Counted from the first letter of the stretch, positions 42,878 through 51,550 are shown. The stretch is DNA of 64,000 nt from Nocardiopsis sp. CC223A (GCF_030766825.1 NZ_JASFDV010000020.1:25638-89637); one strand, 5' to 3'. The notes: generated by a model not told the origin, from the letters alone. Made by a program: numbers and translations.

Positions 42878-43318
42878 ATGGCGACGAGGACCGCGGCGCA
42901 GAAGCGGACACAGGCGAAGGCCGACTACGACGCGTTCCTGGCGGCCTGCCCCAGCCGCCGGTTGCTCGACCGCATCTCCGACAAGTGGGTCGCGCTGATC
43001 CTCGCCGCGCTGGGCGGCGGCGGGCCGCACCCTGCCGGGGAGCCGGGGGAGGAGCCGCGGGCGATGCGCTACTCGGAGCTGGCGCGGCGCCTGGCCGGGG
43101 TCAGCCAGAAGATGCTCACCCAGACCCTGCGCTCGTTGGAGCGCGACGGCCTCGTCACCCGTACGGTGACCCCGACGGTGCCGGTGACGGTCACCTACGA
43201 GCTGACCGACCTGGGGCTCTCGCTCCACGATCTGATGTGCGGCGTCAAGGCGTGGGCGGAGGAGCACATGGCCGAGGTGCTCGCGAACCGCGAGGAGTTC
43301 GACGCCCGGGCGGTGTGA
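42878..43318 (+). CDS. HxlR-family transcriptional regulator
   Basis: The 146-aa protein has the winged helix of HxlR/MarR-like regulators: CPSRRLLDRISDKWVALILA, then MRYSELARRLAGVSQKMLTQ and TLRSLERDGLVTRTVTPTVP, with EYELT-like wing VTYELTDLGLSL. HxlR proteins often use a reactive Cys near the N-terminus; Cys24 here is a candidate sensor. An insertion GGGPHPAGEPGEEPRA lengthens the loop before helix 2. ATG 42878 has GGAAGGA upstream. Confidence 0.9.
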   Translation: MATRTAAQKRTQAKADYDAFLAACPSRRLLDRISDKWVALILAALGGGGPHPAGEPGEEPRAMRYSELARRLAGVSQKMLTQTLRSLERDGLVTRTVTPTVPVTVTYELTDLGLSLHDLMCGVKAWAEEHMAEVLANREEFDARAV

Positions 43319-43333
43319 GGCGGGCGCCGTCCG

Positions 43334-43738
43334 TCAGGGGGCGGCCGGGGCCGCCTGCTCGCGCAGTGCGGGGCAGTGCTCGGGGTCGGGGTGGACGGTG
43401 AGCTCGATGACCTGGTCGAGCCGCCGCCCGACCTCCTGGAGTTCGGCGATGCCCGCGGAGATGCGGGCCCGCTCGGCGCGCAGGGACTCCAGCACCCCGG
43501 GTGCCGCGCGCCCCGCGTCGACGCTGGGCAGGATGGCGGCGATGGTGCGGCTGTTCAGCCCCGCGGCGAAGAACTGGCGGATGATCCGGACCCGCTCGAC
43601 CGCGGACGCCGGGTAGATCCGCTGCCCGCTCGGCGTGCGCTCCGGGGCGAGGAGCCCCTGTTCCTCGTAGTAGCGCAGCGCCCGGGTGCTCACCTTCGCC
43701 TGCTCCGCCAGCGCACCGATGCGCAGGGTGTCGCCCAT
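43334..43738 (-). CDS. MerR-family regulator
   Basis: The 134-aa protein has the MerR helix-turn-helix: RIGALAEQAKVSTRALRYYE, then EQGLLAPERTPSGQRIYPAS. A dimerisation helix follows, ending in HPDPEHCPALREQ with a single Cys. ATG 43738 has GGGGGAGAG upstream. It is divergent from an SDR gene, with a palindrome carrying a -35-like TTGACG between, typical of MerR activation or repression of the partner. Confidence 0.9.
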   Translation of the reverse strand: MGDTLRIGALAEQAKVSTRALRYYEEQGLLAPERTPSGQRIYPASAVERVRIIRQFFAAGLNSRTIAAILPSVDAGRAAPGVLESLRAERARISAGIAELQEVGRRLDQVIELTVHPDPEHCPALREQAAPAAP

Positions 43739-43781
43739 CCGCTCTCCCCCTTTGACCCAGATCACCCTGTGCGGGCTTGCC

Positions 43782-43799
43782 CTTGACGTCAACGTCAAG
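43782..43799. promoter_or_regulatory. MerR operator over the SDR promoter
   Basis: CTTGACGT-CA-ACGTCAAG is an 18-bp palindrome whose left arm contains TTGACG, a good -35. The SDR starts 65 bp downstream. MerR proteins typically bind between -35 and -10. Confidence 0.75.
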
Positions 43800-43863
43800 T
43801 CCTACCGTATCCGAACGAGGCGGGCATTCCCGTCCGCCCGCACACGAGATATCGGGGGAACCC

Positions 43864-44577
43864 ATGGACGTCACCGGCTCCGTCGCACTGGTCACCGGAG
43901 CGAACCGCGGTATCGGCCGGCGCTTCGTCGACGAACTCCTGGCCCGTGGGGCCGCGAAGGTCTACGCCGCGGCCCGCCGTCCCGAGTCCGTCGAGGCCCG
44001 CGACCCCCGGGTCGAGGCGCTGCGCCTGGACCTGCTGGACGCGGACTCGGTGACGGAGGCGGCCGCGTGGGCCTCCGACGTCACCCTGCTCGTCAACAAC
44101 GCCGGGATCGCCACCGGAACGAACCTGGTGACGGGCGACCCGGACGCGATCCGGCTCGAACTCGACACCCATTTCTTCGGCACGCTCGGCGTGATCCGGG
44201 CCTTCGCGCCGGTGCTCGCGGCGAACGGCGGCGGAGCGGTGGTGAACGTGCTGTCGGCGCTGTCGTGGTTCGCCTACGACGGCGCGGGGGCCTACTCGGC
44301 GGCCAAGGCCGCCGCCTGGAACATGACCAACGCCGTCCGCCTCGAACTGGCCGGCCAGGGGACCCTGGTGCAGGGGGTCCACCTCGGGTCGGCCGACACC
44401 GACATGATGGCCGACTACGACGTACCCAAGATCGACCCCGCGGACGTGGCCCGGGCCAGCCTGGACGGGGTGGGGTCGGGCGCGATCGAGGTGCTGGTCG
44501 ACGACGCGAGCCGCTCGGTGAAGGCGTCGCTGGCGGAGGACCCCGCCAAGTTCTACGCCCGGGCGCTGGAGCGGTGA
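43864..44577 (+). CDS. Short-chain dehydrogenase/reductase, paralogue of the SDR at 19988
   Basis: The 237-aa SDR has VTGANRGIGRRFVDELLARG, AAKVYAAARRP, NNAG in LLVNNAGIATG, Ser in VLSALSWFA, and YSAAK. The overall layout, including ARGAAKVYA and the C-terminal IEVLVDDASRSVKASLAED, closely parallels the TetR-controlled enzyme at 19988-20689 (EVLADDTTRWVKSQLSED). It would use the same type of substrate but under MerR control. ATG 43864 has GGGGGAA upstream. Confidence 0.9.
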   Translation: MDVTGSVALVTGANRGIGRRFVDELLARGAAKVYAAARRPESVEARDPRVEALRLDLLDADSVTEAAAWASDVTLLVNNAGIATGTNLVTGDPDAIRLELDTHFFGTLGVIRAFAPVLAANGGGAVVNVLSALSWFAYDGAGAYSAAKAAAWNMTNAVRLELAGQGTLVQGVHLGSADTDMMADYDVPKIDPADVARASLDGVGSGAIEVLVDDASRSVKASLAEDPAKFYARALER

Positions 44578-44695
44578 CGGCGGTCCGGCTGTTCGACGGC
44601 CGGTGAACGCCGCGGGGCGGGCGGCGGAGGCCGTTCGCCCCGCGGTCCGACCCGGGGCGCGCCGCACGATCCGCCCGTCGGCGGTCCGGCCGAGG

Positions 44696-46648
44696 TCACG
44701 CCCGGAGCCGGGAACGGAGTTCCTCGCGCTCCGCGCGCAGCCGTGCCGCGTTCTCCGGCCGGGACCGGCCGGTGCGGTCCAGGGCCGACGACTCGTCGGC
44801 CAGGTCCAGGACCGCGCGGCGTGCCGGGGCGGGGAGGTCCTCGTCCCCGGCGACGCGCAGCGCGGCCTCCAAGGCCCGCACGGAGTTCCTGCGGAAGTGG
44901 TGGGCCCACAGGCCCGAGCCGCCCTCTGCCACCGAGACGGCGACGTTCGCGAACCCGCGGCGTACGAACGGCGGCCGTTCGGGGGCCTCCAGCACAGACG
45001 CGCAGGCGGCCGCGACCGGGGTGGTCCCGCGCAGGCGGGCGCGCACCAGCGCCAGGGCGTGCGCCGCGGCCTGGGTGCCTTCGGCGCCCCCGTGCGCGTG
45101 GGGGAGGAGTTCGGCCTCCGCGGCGAGGTCGGCGTCCCGGCCGCGGTCGACCGCGCCGAGCAGGAGCAGCCGGACGGGCAGGGACCACCGGCGCGCGTCG
45201 CGCAGCACGGCGTCGGCGACCCTGTCGGCGGTGTCCGCGCCCTGTGCGGCCAGGGCCGCCGCGTACGTCACGACGGCGGGCGGGGCGCTCGTGTACGGGT
45301 CCGGCTTCACGAAGAGGCGCTTGCGCCAGGTGCGGGCGAACGGTGCCAGATCCTGCGCGCGCAGGGCGTTCGCGCCGTGGAGGAGTTCGAGGAGGACGGC
45401 GAGCGCGGGCTCGGAGAGGCCGGGGCGGGTGAGCGCGGCCCGCAGGCCGTCCAGGTGCCGGGCGACGACGGCCTCGCGCAGTTCGATGGCGGCGTCCCGG
45501 CCGGGCCGGTGCTCGGGGTCGAACCCGGGTCCCGGGGGCAGGCCGACCGCGGCGCGCACCGCGTCGACGGTGTCGGGCCAGGCGGAGGCCGCCGCCCGGG
45601 TCTCGGGGGTGGGTCGCGTGGACGGGTCGGCGGCCAGGACCGGGGAGCGGGTCCAGCGGTCGGCGATGACGGCCCGGAGCCAGGGCGGCACCCGCTCGTC
45701 GCGGAGCGCGGACAGGGCGTGGTCGCGGGTGGAGCCGCCGAAGCGGGAGACGAGGCCGGTGGCGGCCGCCAGCACGCGGGGCGCGGCGTCCTCGCCGCCC
45801 GCGGCCCTGATGTCCTCGGCGAGGTCGACGGCCGCGGACACGGGGTCCGCGCCGTCGGCGGCGGCCAGGTCGAGGAAGGTCGAGACCTGGCGCCCTTCCA
45901 GGGCGGCGGCCCGGGCGGCCCGCACGGCCGCGGGGTCCTTCCACCGGTTGAGCACGCGGCCGTCGGCGCGGCCGAGTTCGGCCAGGACGGTGGCCGCCGG
46001 GCGGGCCCGGGGGTGGCCGGTCTCCAGGGCGTGGGCGACCAGGGCGGCGGCCTCGTCGCCGTGGGGCCGCAGCGCGTCGAGGCCGTCGGGGGAGAGAACG
46101 GTGTCGAGGTCGGTGGGGGAGAGGGCGCCGCGCAGGCGCAGGGCCCGGGCGGCGGGGGCGTGGAGGTCGCGCACGGCGGGGTGGGCGATGAGCGCGTGCA
46201 GGAGTTCCTCCTCGCCGTCGCGGAGGGGGACCGGCCCGGACTGGTCGTCGCCCAGGACGTCCAGGCGGGTGCGCCACTCGTCGGCGAGTGCGGGGTCGGC
46301 GCGGCGGGGCGCCGCGTCGCGGCGGAGGACGAACGCCTCGGTGTCGGCGCGCCCGCCCAGGACGGCGAAGCCGTGCGGCTCCAGGAGGGAGAGGGCGCGG
46401 GCGACGGCGGCGCGGTCGCCGCCGAAGTAGACGCGTTGGGGACGGACGAGGGCGCCGGAGCGGTCGAAGCCGTCGGCCTGGGTGTGCCAGCCGAGGTAGG
46501 GGTGGGAGGCGGGCAGGCCACGGCGCGCACGCTCGGCTCTGGCGCGGTCGTGCACCTCGGCCTGGGTGACCAGGTGGCGGCCGGGCTCGACGAAGAGGAC
46601 GCCCGGGGCCCGGCGGAGGGTGCCGAGGATCAGGTTGCGCTCCGACAT
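44696..46648 (-). CDS. Large hypothetical protein (650 aa)
   Basis: The protein begins MSERNLILGTLRRAPGVLFV and is rich in Ala, Arg and Asp with many amphipathic helices, suggesting a helical-repeat (HEAT/ARM-like) protein. Recurrent units such as AVARHLDGLRAALTRPGLSE and AAAHALALVRARLRGTTP are visible. There is no signal peptide, membrane segment or catalytic motif. Stand-alone gene, with 145 bp of AT-richer promoter region upstream (including GAAAATCTATGGCGTAAAG near 46700). Confidence 0.75.
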   Translation of the reverse strand: MSERNLILGTLRRAPGVLFVEPGRHLVTQAEVHDRARAERARRGLPASHPYLGWHTQADGFDRSGALVRPQRVYFGGDRAAVARALSLLEPHGFAVLGGRADTEAFVLRRDAAPRRADPALADEWRTRLDVLGDDQSGPVPLRDGEEELLHALIAHPAVRDLHAPAARALRLRGALSPTDLDTVLSPDGLDALRPHGDEAAALVAHALETGHPRARPAATVLAELGRADGRVLNRWKDPAAVRAARAAALEGRQVSTFLDLAAADGADPVSAAVDLAEDIRAAGGEDAAPRVLAAATGLVSRFGGSTRDHALSALRDERVPPWLRAVIADRWTRSPVLAADPSTRPTPETRAAASAWPDTVDAVRAAVGLPPGPGFDPEHRPGRDAAIELREAVVARHLDGLRAALTRPGLSEPALAVLLELLHGANALRAQDLAPFARTWRKRLFVKPDPYTSAPPAVVTYAAALAAQGADTADRVADAVLRDARRWSLPVRLLLLGAVDRGRDADLAAEAELLPHAHGGAEGTQAAAHALALVRARLRGTTPVAAACASVLEAPERPPFVRRGFANVAVSVAEGGSGLWAHHFRRNSVRALEAALRVAGDEDLPAPARRAVLDLADESSALDRTGRSRPENAARLRAEREELRSRLRA

Positions 46649-46793
46649 GGGACGGACATTAGCCGGGGTGGGCGACAGGGCCGTCGGCGACGGACGGATC
46701 CAAGAAAATCTATGGCGTAAAGGTGGTGGTCCTATGCACCACGAACAGACCAGACGGACCCGTCCCGCCGTCGACGACGGCCGGCACCGGTCA

Positions 46794-47354
46794 TCAGTCC
46801 TTGAGCGCCGAGATCCAGGTGTCGAAGGGGTCGGGGTCGGCCGTGTGCCAGTGGTCGGGGACCTCGACGCCGAACTCCGCCTCGACCCAGGCCCGGAAGG
46901 GGGCGAGGGCCGCCACGGACTCCTCGTCCTCCGACGGCTCCGTCAGGAGATCGGCGTAGGGGATGCCGTTGTAGCCGATCGCGATGAGGCGCAGGAAGTC
47001 GATCGCGGAGTCGGCCAGGAGGAATGCCTCTCCGTCCGAGCCCAGGACCACGAACCGTGCCGTCCCGGCGTCGTTCCACAGCAGGCACCAGCTGCCGTCA
47101 CCGGCGATCTCGCCCAGCGGCACGAGGTCGTCGTGGCCGGGCTCGCCGGGTTCGAACCACCCGCTCAGGCTCTCGCCGGGCGAGAACACGACGCCGAGCT
47201 GCCGGTCGCCCGGGTACGGGGTGAGGAAGTACCCGTGCTCGTTGGTGAGCCCGAAGCCCTGGGCCTCCATCCACGCCCAGGCCCGGTCCAGGGGCTCGGG
47301 CAGGGTGATCCCGGCGGGCAGGCGGGGTGTCAGCAGGCCGGTCATGTGCGTCAT
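46794..47354 (-). CDS. SUKH/SMI1-KNR4-like protein
   Basis: The 186-aa acidic protein has a pattern like SUKH immunity proteins: PEPLDRAWAWMEAQGFGLTN, then LVPLGEIAGDGSWCLLWNDA, RFVVLGSDGEAFLLADSAID and FLRLIAIGYNGIPYADLL. These often protect against contact-dependent or polymorphic toxins, but no toxin gene is adjacent. ATG 47354 or ATG 47345 are both possible. The fold assignment is tentative. Confidence 0.6.
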   Translation of the reverse strand: MTHMTGLLTPRLPAGITLPEPLDRAWAWMEAQGFGLTNEHGYFLTPYPGDRQLGVVFSPGESLSGWFEPGEPGHDDLVPLGEIAGDGSWCLLWNDAGTARFVVLGSDGEAFLLADSAIDFLRLIAIGYNGIPYADLLTEPSEDEESVAALAPFRAWVEAEFGVEVPDHWHTADPDPFDTWISALKD

Positions 47355-47374
47355 CGATTCGGTGGGCGCGGGAA

Positions 47375-47394
47375 CCCGGTCCTTCAGGGCCGGG
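47375..47394. repeat. Solo hairpin resembling a TnpB-element end
   Basis: CCCGGTCCTTCAGGGCCGGG matches the end hairpins of the two TnpB elements (CCCCGGCCTGAAGGCCGGGG at 50875; 22049). The adjoining GGGAGGGAACGCCCTCCTCC is reminiscent of the opposite end. It may be a remnant of an excised element. Confidence 0.45.
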
Positions 47395-47425
47395 AGGGAA
47401 CGCCCTCCTCCTTCCTGGTGGTGTC

Positions 47426-47463
47426 GGCACGGCCGGCCGCTCCGTCGAGCGGCCGGCCGTGCC
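47426..47463. terminator. 16-bp perfect hairpin
   Basis: GGCACGGCCGGCCGCT (47426-47441) pairs perfectly with 47448-47463 around a CCGTCG loop. It lies upstream of both flanking genes' starts (minus gene 47354, plus gene 47650), so it is not an obvious terminator; it may insulate the divergent genes or be a DNA cruciform. Confidence 0.5.
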
Positions 47464-47649
47464 TGTGGTCGATGCCCTGGACGGTACCGCGGGCGGGAGC
47501 CAGGGGCTCGGCGGGTGACGTTCGCGTGTACGGGAATTGAGGTCTATGCCACGTGACCCTGAACTCCTGCTCCGGGGCGGTGTGCTGCACACTGTTGGGC
47601 ACCACATTTTCGCGCTGCCCGCTCCGGCGCCCTCCGAGAGGCATCCCCC

Positions 47650-47982
47650 ATGATGACGCGAACACTTCTGCCGACCTCGATATCGGCCGCAGCCGCGGCC
47701 GCCCTCCTGCTCACGGGGTGCGGTTCCTCCTCCGGTGGGGACACCCACCGGTCCGCGGCCGCGGCGGCCCTGGGCAGGGACCAGCTCACGGACGCCACGT
47801 GGGCGGAGATCCAGAGCGAGGCCGAGAGCACCTGCGAGGAAGAGGAGGGGATGTTCGCGCTGGCGACCACGATGAGTGCCGATGACGAGGCGGAACTCGC
47901 GTTGCGCAGGGTGAACGTCGAGTACGTGTGCCCGGAGCGGCTGGCGGAGCTGGACGAGGTCGTCGCCGGGCTCCCCGGCTGA
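47650..47982 (+). CDS. Small putative lipoprotein
   Basis: The 110-aa product has a signal peptide and lipobox LLLTGC (Cys24), then a Ser/Gly linker and a short helical domain with two Cys (ESTCEEEEGMFALATTMSAD and VEYVCPERLAELDEVV), possibly a disulfide. The region before the ATG pair at 47650/47653 has GAGAGG. Surface-exposed; function unknown. Confidence 0.75.
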   Translation: MMTRTLLPTSISAAAAAALLLTGCGSSSGGDTHRSAAAAALGRDQLTDATWAEIQSEAESTCEEEEGMFALATTMSADDEAELALRRVNVEYVCPERLAELDEVVAGLPG

Positions 47983-48024
47983 AGGAGCGGCGGTCGTCCG
48001 TCACGCGTTCTCCGCGATCGGCAA

Positions 48025-48055
48025 GGCGCCCCGGGGCGGTGTTCCCCGGGGCGCC
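48025..48055 (+). terminator. Hairpin after the lipoprotein gene
   Basis: A 12-bp stem, GGCGCCCCGGGG (48025-48036) and CCCCGGGGCGCC (48044-48055), with a 7-nt loop lies 42 bp after the stop. No T-run. Confidence 0.65.
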
Positions 48056-48227
48056 GCCGTGTCCGGGGCGTCCTCTCCTCCTGTCGGCGCGCTCGCTCGG
48101 ATGTGTCGGTGCTCCGGGGGATGATCGTGCTCCGGGGTGGACCCGGAGCGGAGCCGGGGTGGTCCGGCCGTCCGGCGCCGTTCGCGGGCCGGCGGGTCCG
48201 GTCCGCCCGGAGGAGGGGAGGGCCGAC

Positions 48228-48836
48228 ATGACCAGGGTGACCTGTGACCTGTCCATCTCGATCGACGGGTATTCGGCGGGGCTCGGCCAGAGCGAGGAGC
48301 GTCCGTTCGGTGACGACGGCGGTGACGGCTCGGGGGCGGCGTTGCACGCCTGGATGTTCGACACCCCCGAGGAGAACCGGGTCGAGCTCGCGCGGATGGC
48401 GCAGGCCGGGGCCTACATCATGGGGCGCAACATGTTCGGTCCCGTGCGCGGCGGGTGGGACCGGGAGTGGAACGGGTGGTGGGGTGAGGACCCGCCGTTC
48501 CGCGCGCCGGTGTTCGTGCTGACCCACCATCCGCGTGACCCGCAGCCGATGGCGGGCGGCACCACGTTCCATTTCGTCACCGAGGGGATCGGGGCCGCGC
48601 TGGCGCGGGCGCGTGAGGCGGCCGGGGGCGGGGACGTCGCGGTGGCGGGCGGGGCGGCCACGGTCGACCAGTTCTTGGCCGCGGGGCTGATCGACGAGCT
48701 GCGGTTGCACATCGTGCCGGTGGTGTTCGGTGGTGGGACGCGGTTGTTCGAGGGTGTCGGGCCGTTGCGGTTGGAGCAGGTGAAGTCGCGGGCGGCGACC
48801 GGGGTGACGCATGTGACGTACCGGGTGGTGCGCTGA
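48228..48836 (+). CDS. RibD/dihydrofolate-reductase-like reductase
   Basis: The 202-aa protein has the RibD C-terminal/DHFR-like pattern: VTCDLSISIDGYSAGLGQS, then AGAYIMGRNMFGPVRGGW, VFVLTHHPRDP, VAGGAATVDQFLAAGLIDEL and LHIVPVVFGGGTRLF. It should bind NADPH; the substrate is not known. ATG 48228 has GGAGGGGAGGG upstream. Single-gene unit. Confidence 0.9.
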   Translation: MTRVTCDLSISIDGYSAGLGQSEERPFGDDGGDGSGAALHAWMFDTPEENRVELARMAQAGAYIMGRNMFGPVRGGWDREWNGWWGEDPPFRAPVFVLTHHPRDPQPMAGGTTFHFVTEGIGAALARAREAAGGGDVAVAGGAATVDQFLAAGLIDELRLHIVPVVFGGGTRLFEGVGPLRLEQVKSRAATGVTHVTYRVVR

Positions 48837-49485
48837 CCGGGCGCCCGGGTGACCGGGCGGGCGGGGGACGGGCGGGCGGGAAAAATCGGGTGCTGTTCGG
48901 GTGCCGGGTCGCCAGACTGGGCGGATGCTCATGCACAGCGGTCAGCTCGTCGTCACCCCGGAGGTCGCGGCGCGGCTCATCCGGGAGCAGTTCCCGCAGT
49001 GGGCGGGGCTGCCGTTGGTCCCGGTCCTGCCCGGGGGGACGGTCAACGCGGTGTTCCTGTTGGGGGAGGGGCTCGTCGCCCGGTTCCCTCTGCAGCCGGT
49101 GGATCCGGAGGCCGCGCTGCTCGTTTTGACGGGGGAGGACGCGGCGGCGCGTGAGCTTGCGGGGCGTACCCGTTTCGCCACTCCCGAGCCGGTGGCGATC
49201 GGTGCTCCGGGGGAGGGCTATCCGATGCCGTGGAGTGTGCAGACGCGGTTGCCGGGGACTCCCGCGGATCGGGTCGAGGCCGGGGGCGGTGCCGGTTTCG
49301 CCGTGGACCTGGCCGAGTTCGTGCGCGGGGTGCGTGCGATCGACACCCGGGGGCGGGTGTTCGCCGGGCGGGGACGCGGTGGCCGTATCGCCGATCACGA
49401 CGAGTGGGTGCGCACCTGCCTGGAGCGTTCGGAGGGGTTGCTGGACGTGCTCGGGCTGCGCCGGTTGTGGGAGGGGCGGCTGCTT

Positions 49486-50919
49486 GACTTCCTCCCCTTC
49501 CTGAAGGAGGGGGATTCCGACCGGGCCCGATGGCCCGGTTCCGCTCACGCGGACTGCCTCACAACAGCGGTTTCCTGTTTCGTCGCCGACCGCGGCAGGG
49601 GGGACCCCGGCCGTCTCACACCGGCTCCGCAGGCATACCCCGGGGCTTTCCCCCGGAGCACGGCACGTCCTGCCGCCTCGATGTTCTTCGCCGCGTTCAC
49701 CTCACGGTCGTGCCGTACGCGACAGGCCGGACACTCCCAGAAGCGGGTGCCCAACGAAAGACTCCGGAGGAGGTGCCCGCACTCCGAGCAGGTCTTGGAG
49801 GAGGGGAACCACCGGTCGATCACCACCACGGTGTGCCCGCACCGTTGGGCCTTGTACTCCAGTTGGCGGCGGAACTCCCCGAAGGAGGCGTCCAGCACCG
49901 CCCGATTGAGACCGGCCTTGCACCGCACCCGCTTCCCCGGCGCCTGAAGGGTCCCGGACGCGGAGGCGGTCATCCCCGAGACGTTGAGGTCCTCGATCGC
50001 GATCACGTCGTGTTCGCGCACCAACCTGGTGGTGGTCTTGTGCAGGAAATCATTGCGGGCGTGGCGGACCTTGCGGTGCGCCACCGCGACCTTCCGTTTG
50101 GCCTTGCGCCGGTTGTTGGACCCCTTGACCTTGCGGGCCATCCGGCGCTGGTAGCGGGCCAGGTTCTTCGCTTTGCGAGCCAGGTGGCGGGGGTTGGGAA
50201 TCCTCTCCCCGGTGGACAGGGTCGCGAAGTCGGCCACGCCCAAGTCGATCCCGACCACGGGCCCGACCCCGGGTGCGAGGGCCGGGTCGTCGACCTCCAC
50301 GGCGAAGGTCGCGTACCAGCGCCCGTCGGGCTCGCGCGAGACGACCACCGTGGTCGGGTCCAGCGTGCGCAGGTCGACCTCGTCGAAGGACCACGCCAGC
50401 CGCAGCGGCGTCTTCTGCTTGGCCAGGAACAACTCCCCGTCCCTGATGCGGAACGCCGACCGGGTGTAGTGCGCCGACTGGCGTCCCGACCGGGACTTGA
50501 ACCGGGGGTGGCGGGCCCGCCCGGCAAAGAAGTTGGAGAACGCGGTGTGCTGGTGGCGCAGCGTCTGCTGCAACGGCACCGAGGACACCTCGGACAGGAA
50601 CGCCAACTCCTGGGTTTTCTTCCACCCGGTCAGCGCGGCGTCGGTCTGCTGGTAGGTGGTCCTCTCGCCGCGCTGGTGGTAGGCGGTACGGCGCTCGGCC
50701 AGGGTCTTGTTCCACACCAGGCGCACGCACCCGAACGTGCGGCCCAGTTGGGCCGCTTGTTCGGGGTCGGGGTAGGCCCGGACCTTGTACGCCGTCCGCA
50801 TAGGACGAAAATTACACCAGGGCGGAGCAGGGGGCGGGGGAAACAGAAAAATGCGGTCGCCTGCCCGGGTTCCTCCCCGGCCTGAAGGCCGGGGCATCCT
50901 CCGGGAAACATGGTGACCT
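49486..50919 (-). mobile_element. Solo TnpB element (IS200/IS605 type) inserted in the phosphotransferase gene
   Basis: The limits are inferred from where the APH frame stops and resumes. The end near 49490-49513 is a stem of CCTCCCCTTC type. The other end carries CCCCGGCCTGAAGGCCGGGG at 50875-50894. Both resemble the subterminal hairpins of IS200/IS605 elements. There is no tnpA. No target duplication is apparent, as expected for this family. Confidence 0.8.
49545..50801 (-). CDS. tnpB: TnpB, RNA-guided nuclease
   Basis: The 418-aa protein has the full TnpB layout: MRTAYKVRAYPDPEQAAQL, VRLVWNKTLAERR, RuvC Asp in VVGIDLGVADFATLS, Glu in VIAIEDLNVSGM, the zinc ribbon CSECG and CPACR, and the last Asp in RHDREVNAAKNI. 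The C-terminal 45 residues (after NIEAAGRAVL) are an extra tail, largely read from the element end. It belongs to a different subgroup from the TnpB at 20846. ATG 50801 gives the normal family start; the upstream frame is noncoding. Confidence 0.92.
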   Translation of the reverse strand: MRTAYKVRAYPDPEQAAQLGRTFGCVRLVWNKTLAERRTAYHQRGERTTYQQTDAALTGWKKTQELAFLSEVSSVPLQQTLRHQHTAFSNFFAGRARHPRFKSRSGRQSAHYTRSAFRIRDGELFLAKQKTPLRLAWSFDEVDLRTLDPTTVVVSREPDGRWYATFAVEVDDPALAPGVGPVVGIDLGVADFATLSTGERIPNPRHLARKAKNLARYQRRMARKVKGSNNRRKAKRKVAVAHRKVRHARNDFLHKTTTRLVREHDVIAIEDLNVSGMTASASGTLQAPGKRVRCKAGLNRAVLDASFGEFRRQLEYKAQRCGHTVVVIDRWFPSSKTCSECGHLLRSLSLGTRFWECPACRVRHDREVNAAKNIEAAGRAVLRGKAPGYACGAGVRRPGSPLPRSATKQETAVVRQSA

Positions 50920-51014
50920 GCCGCGTGGGGGCGATCCGGACGTGATGACGCACGGAGACCTCATGCCGGGCAATCTGCTGGTGCGGGAGGGGCGCCTGGT
51001 GGGTGTGGTTGAGG

Positions 51015-51104
51015 GGCCCTGCTGTTTCCGGACAGGGTTTGAACCGCCTATTTCACGCGGCCAGCCGTATCTCCTGATGCGCCGCGAACATCTCCGCCGG
51101 CGTG
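51015..51104 (-). mobile_element. ~90-bp tail of an insertion sequence
   Basis: On the minus strand this stretch reads TPAEMFAAHQEIRLAA and a stop, the C-terminus of an IS30- or IS481-type transposase, followed by about 45 bp of noncoding end. It interrupts the phosphotransferase between VVE and GGLAAAD. Only one end of the element remains, so a deletion followed insertion. Confidence 0.6.
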
Positions 51105-51348
51105 TTTGGGCGGGTTGGCTGCGGCGGATCCGGCGCTGGACCTGGTGTGCGTCTGGCATGTGTTGGAGGAGGGGCCGCGGGCGGTGTTCCGGGAGGCGTC
51201 GGGGGTCGGTGACGCGGAGTGGGAGCGCGGGCGGGCCTGGGCGTTCGAGCAGGCGTTGGGGCTGGTCTGGTACTACCGCGAGAGCAATCCACCGATGAGC
51301 CGGATCGGCCGCCGTACGCTGCGGCGGATCCTGGAGGGTGAGGGGTGA

Positions 51349-51550
51349 GGTGGGTGTCGGTGGTGGTGGCGTCTCGTCCTGTCCGGTGGGTGTGACGGGT
51401 GGGGTAGGGGCGGGGGCGGTACCGGCGCTTGTGGTCGGGGGCACGGGGTGCGGGGGCGGGTTCCGTGGTGAGCCAGTGGGCGCGGTGGGCCCCGGCCGGG
51501 TGCGGGGCGCCGCGGCCGGGACGGGCGGGTCCTTCGGGTGCGGGGGCGTT
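51349..51550. other. Intergenic, no gene
   Basis: Very G-rich plus strand between the broken phosphotransferase and a convergent hypothetical gene. I see no open frame with start signals and no operator. Confidence 0.6.

Larger units (their letters stand above)
48925..51348 (+). pseudogene. Aminoglycoside-phosphotransferase-like gene broken by two insertions
   Basis: The N-terminal two thirds (48925 to about 49485) read VLPGGTVNAVFLLGEGLVAR, GYPMPWSVQTRLPGTPADRV and LDVLGLRRLWEG. The gene resumes at about 50920 with DPDVMTHGDLMPGNLL (catalytic HGDxxxxN) and VREGRLVGVV. It breaks again at about 51015 and resumes near 51105 with GGLAAADPALDLVCVWHVLE, ending at 51348. The first gap is a complete TnpB element, the second a ~90-bp insertion-sequence tail. 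Without these it would be a normal ~290-aa APH-family kinase. Inactive as it stands. Confidence 0.9.

Noticed and set aside
44603..46720. 705-aa plus-strand open frame
   Set aside because: Gly/Arg/Gln-rich shadow of the minus-strand 650-aa protein, with no start signal or domain.
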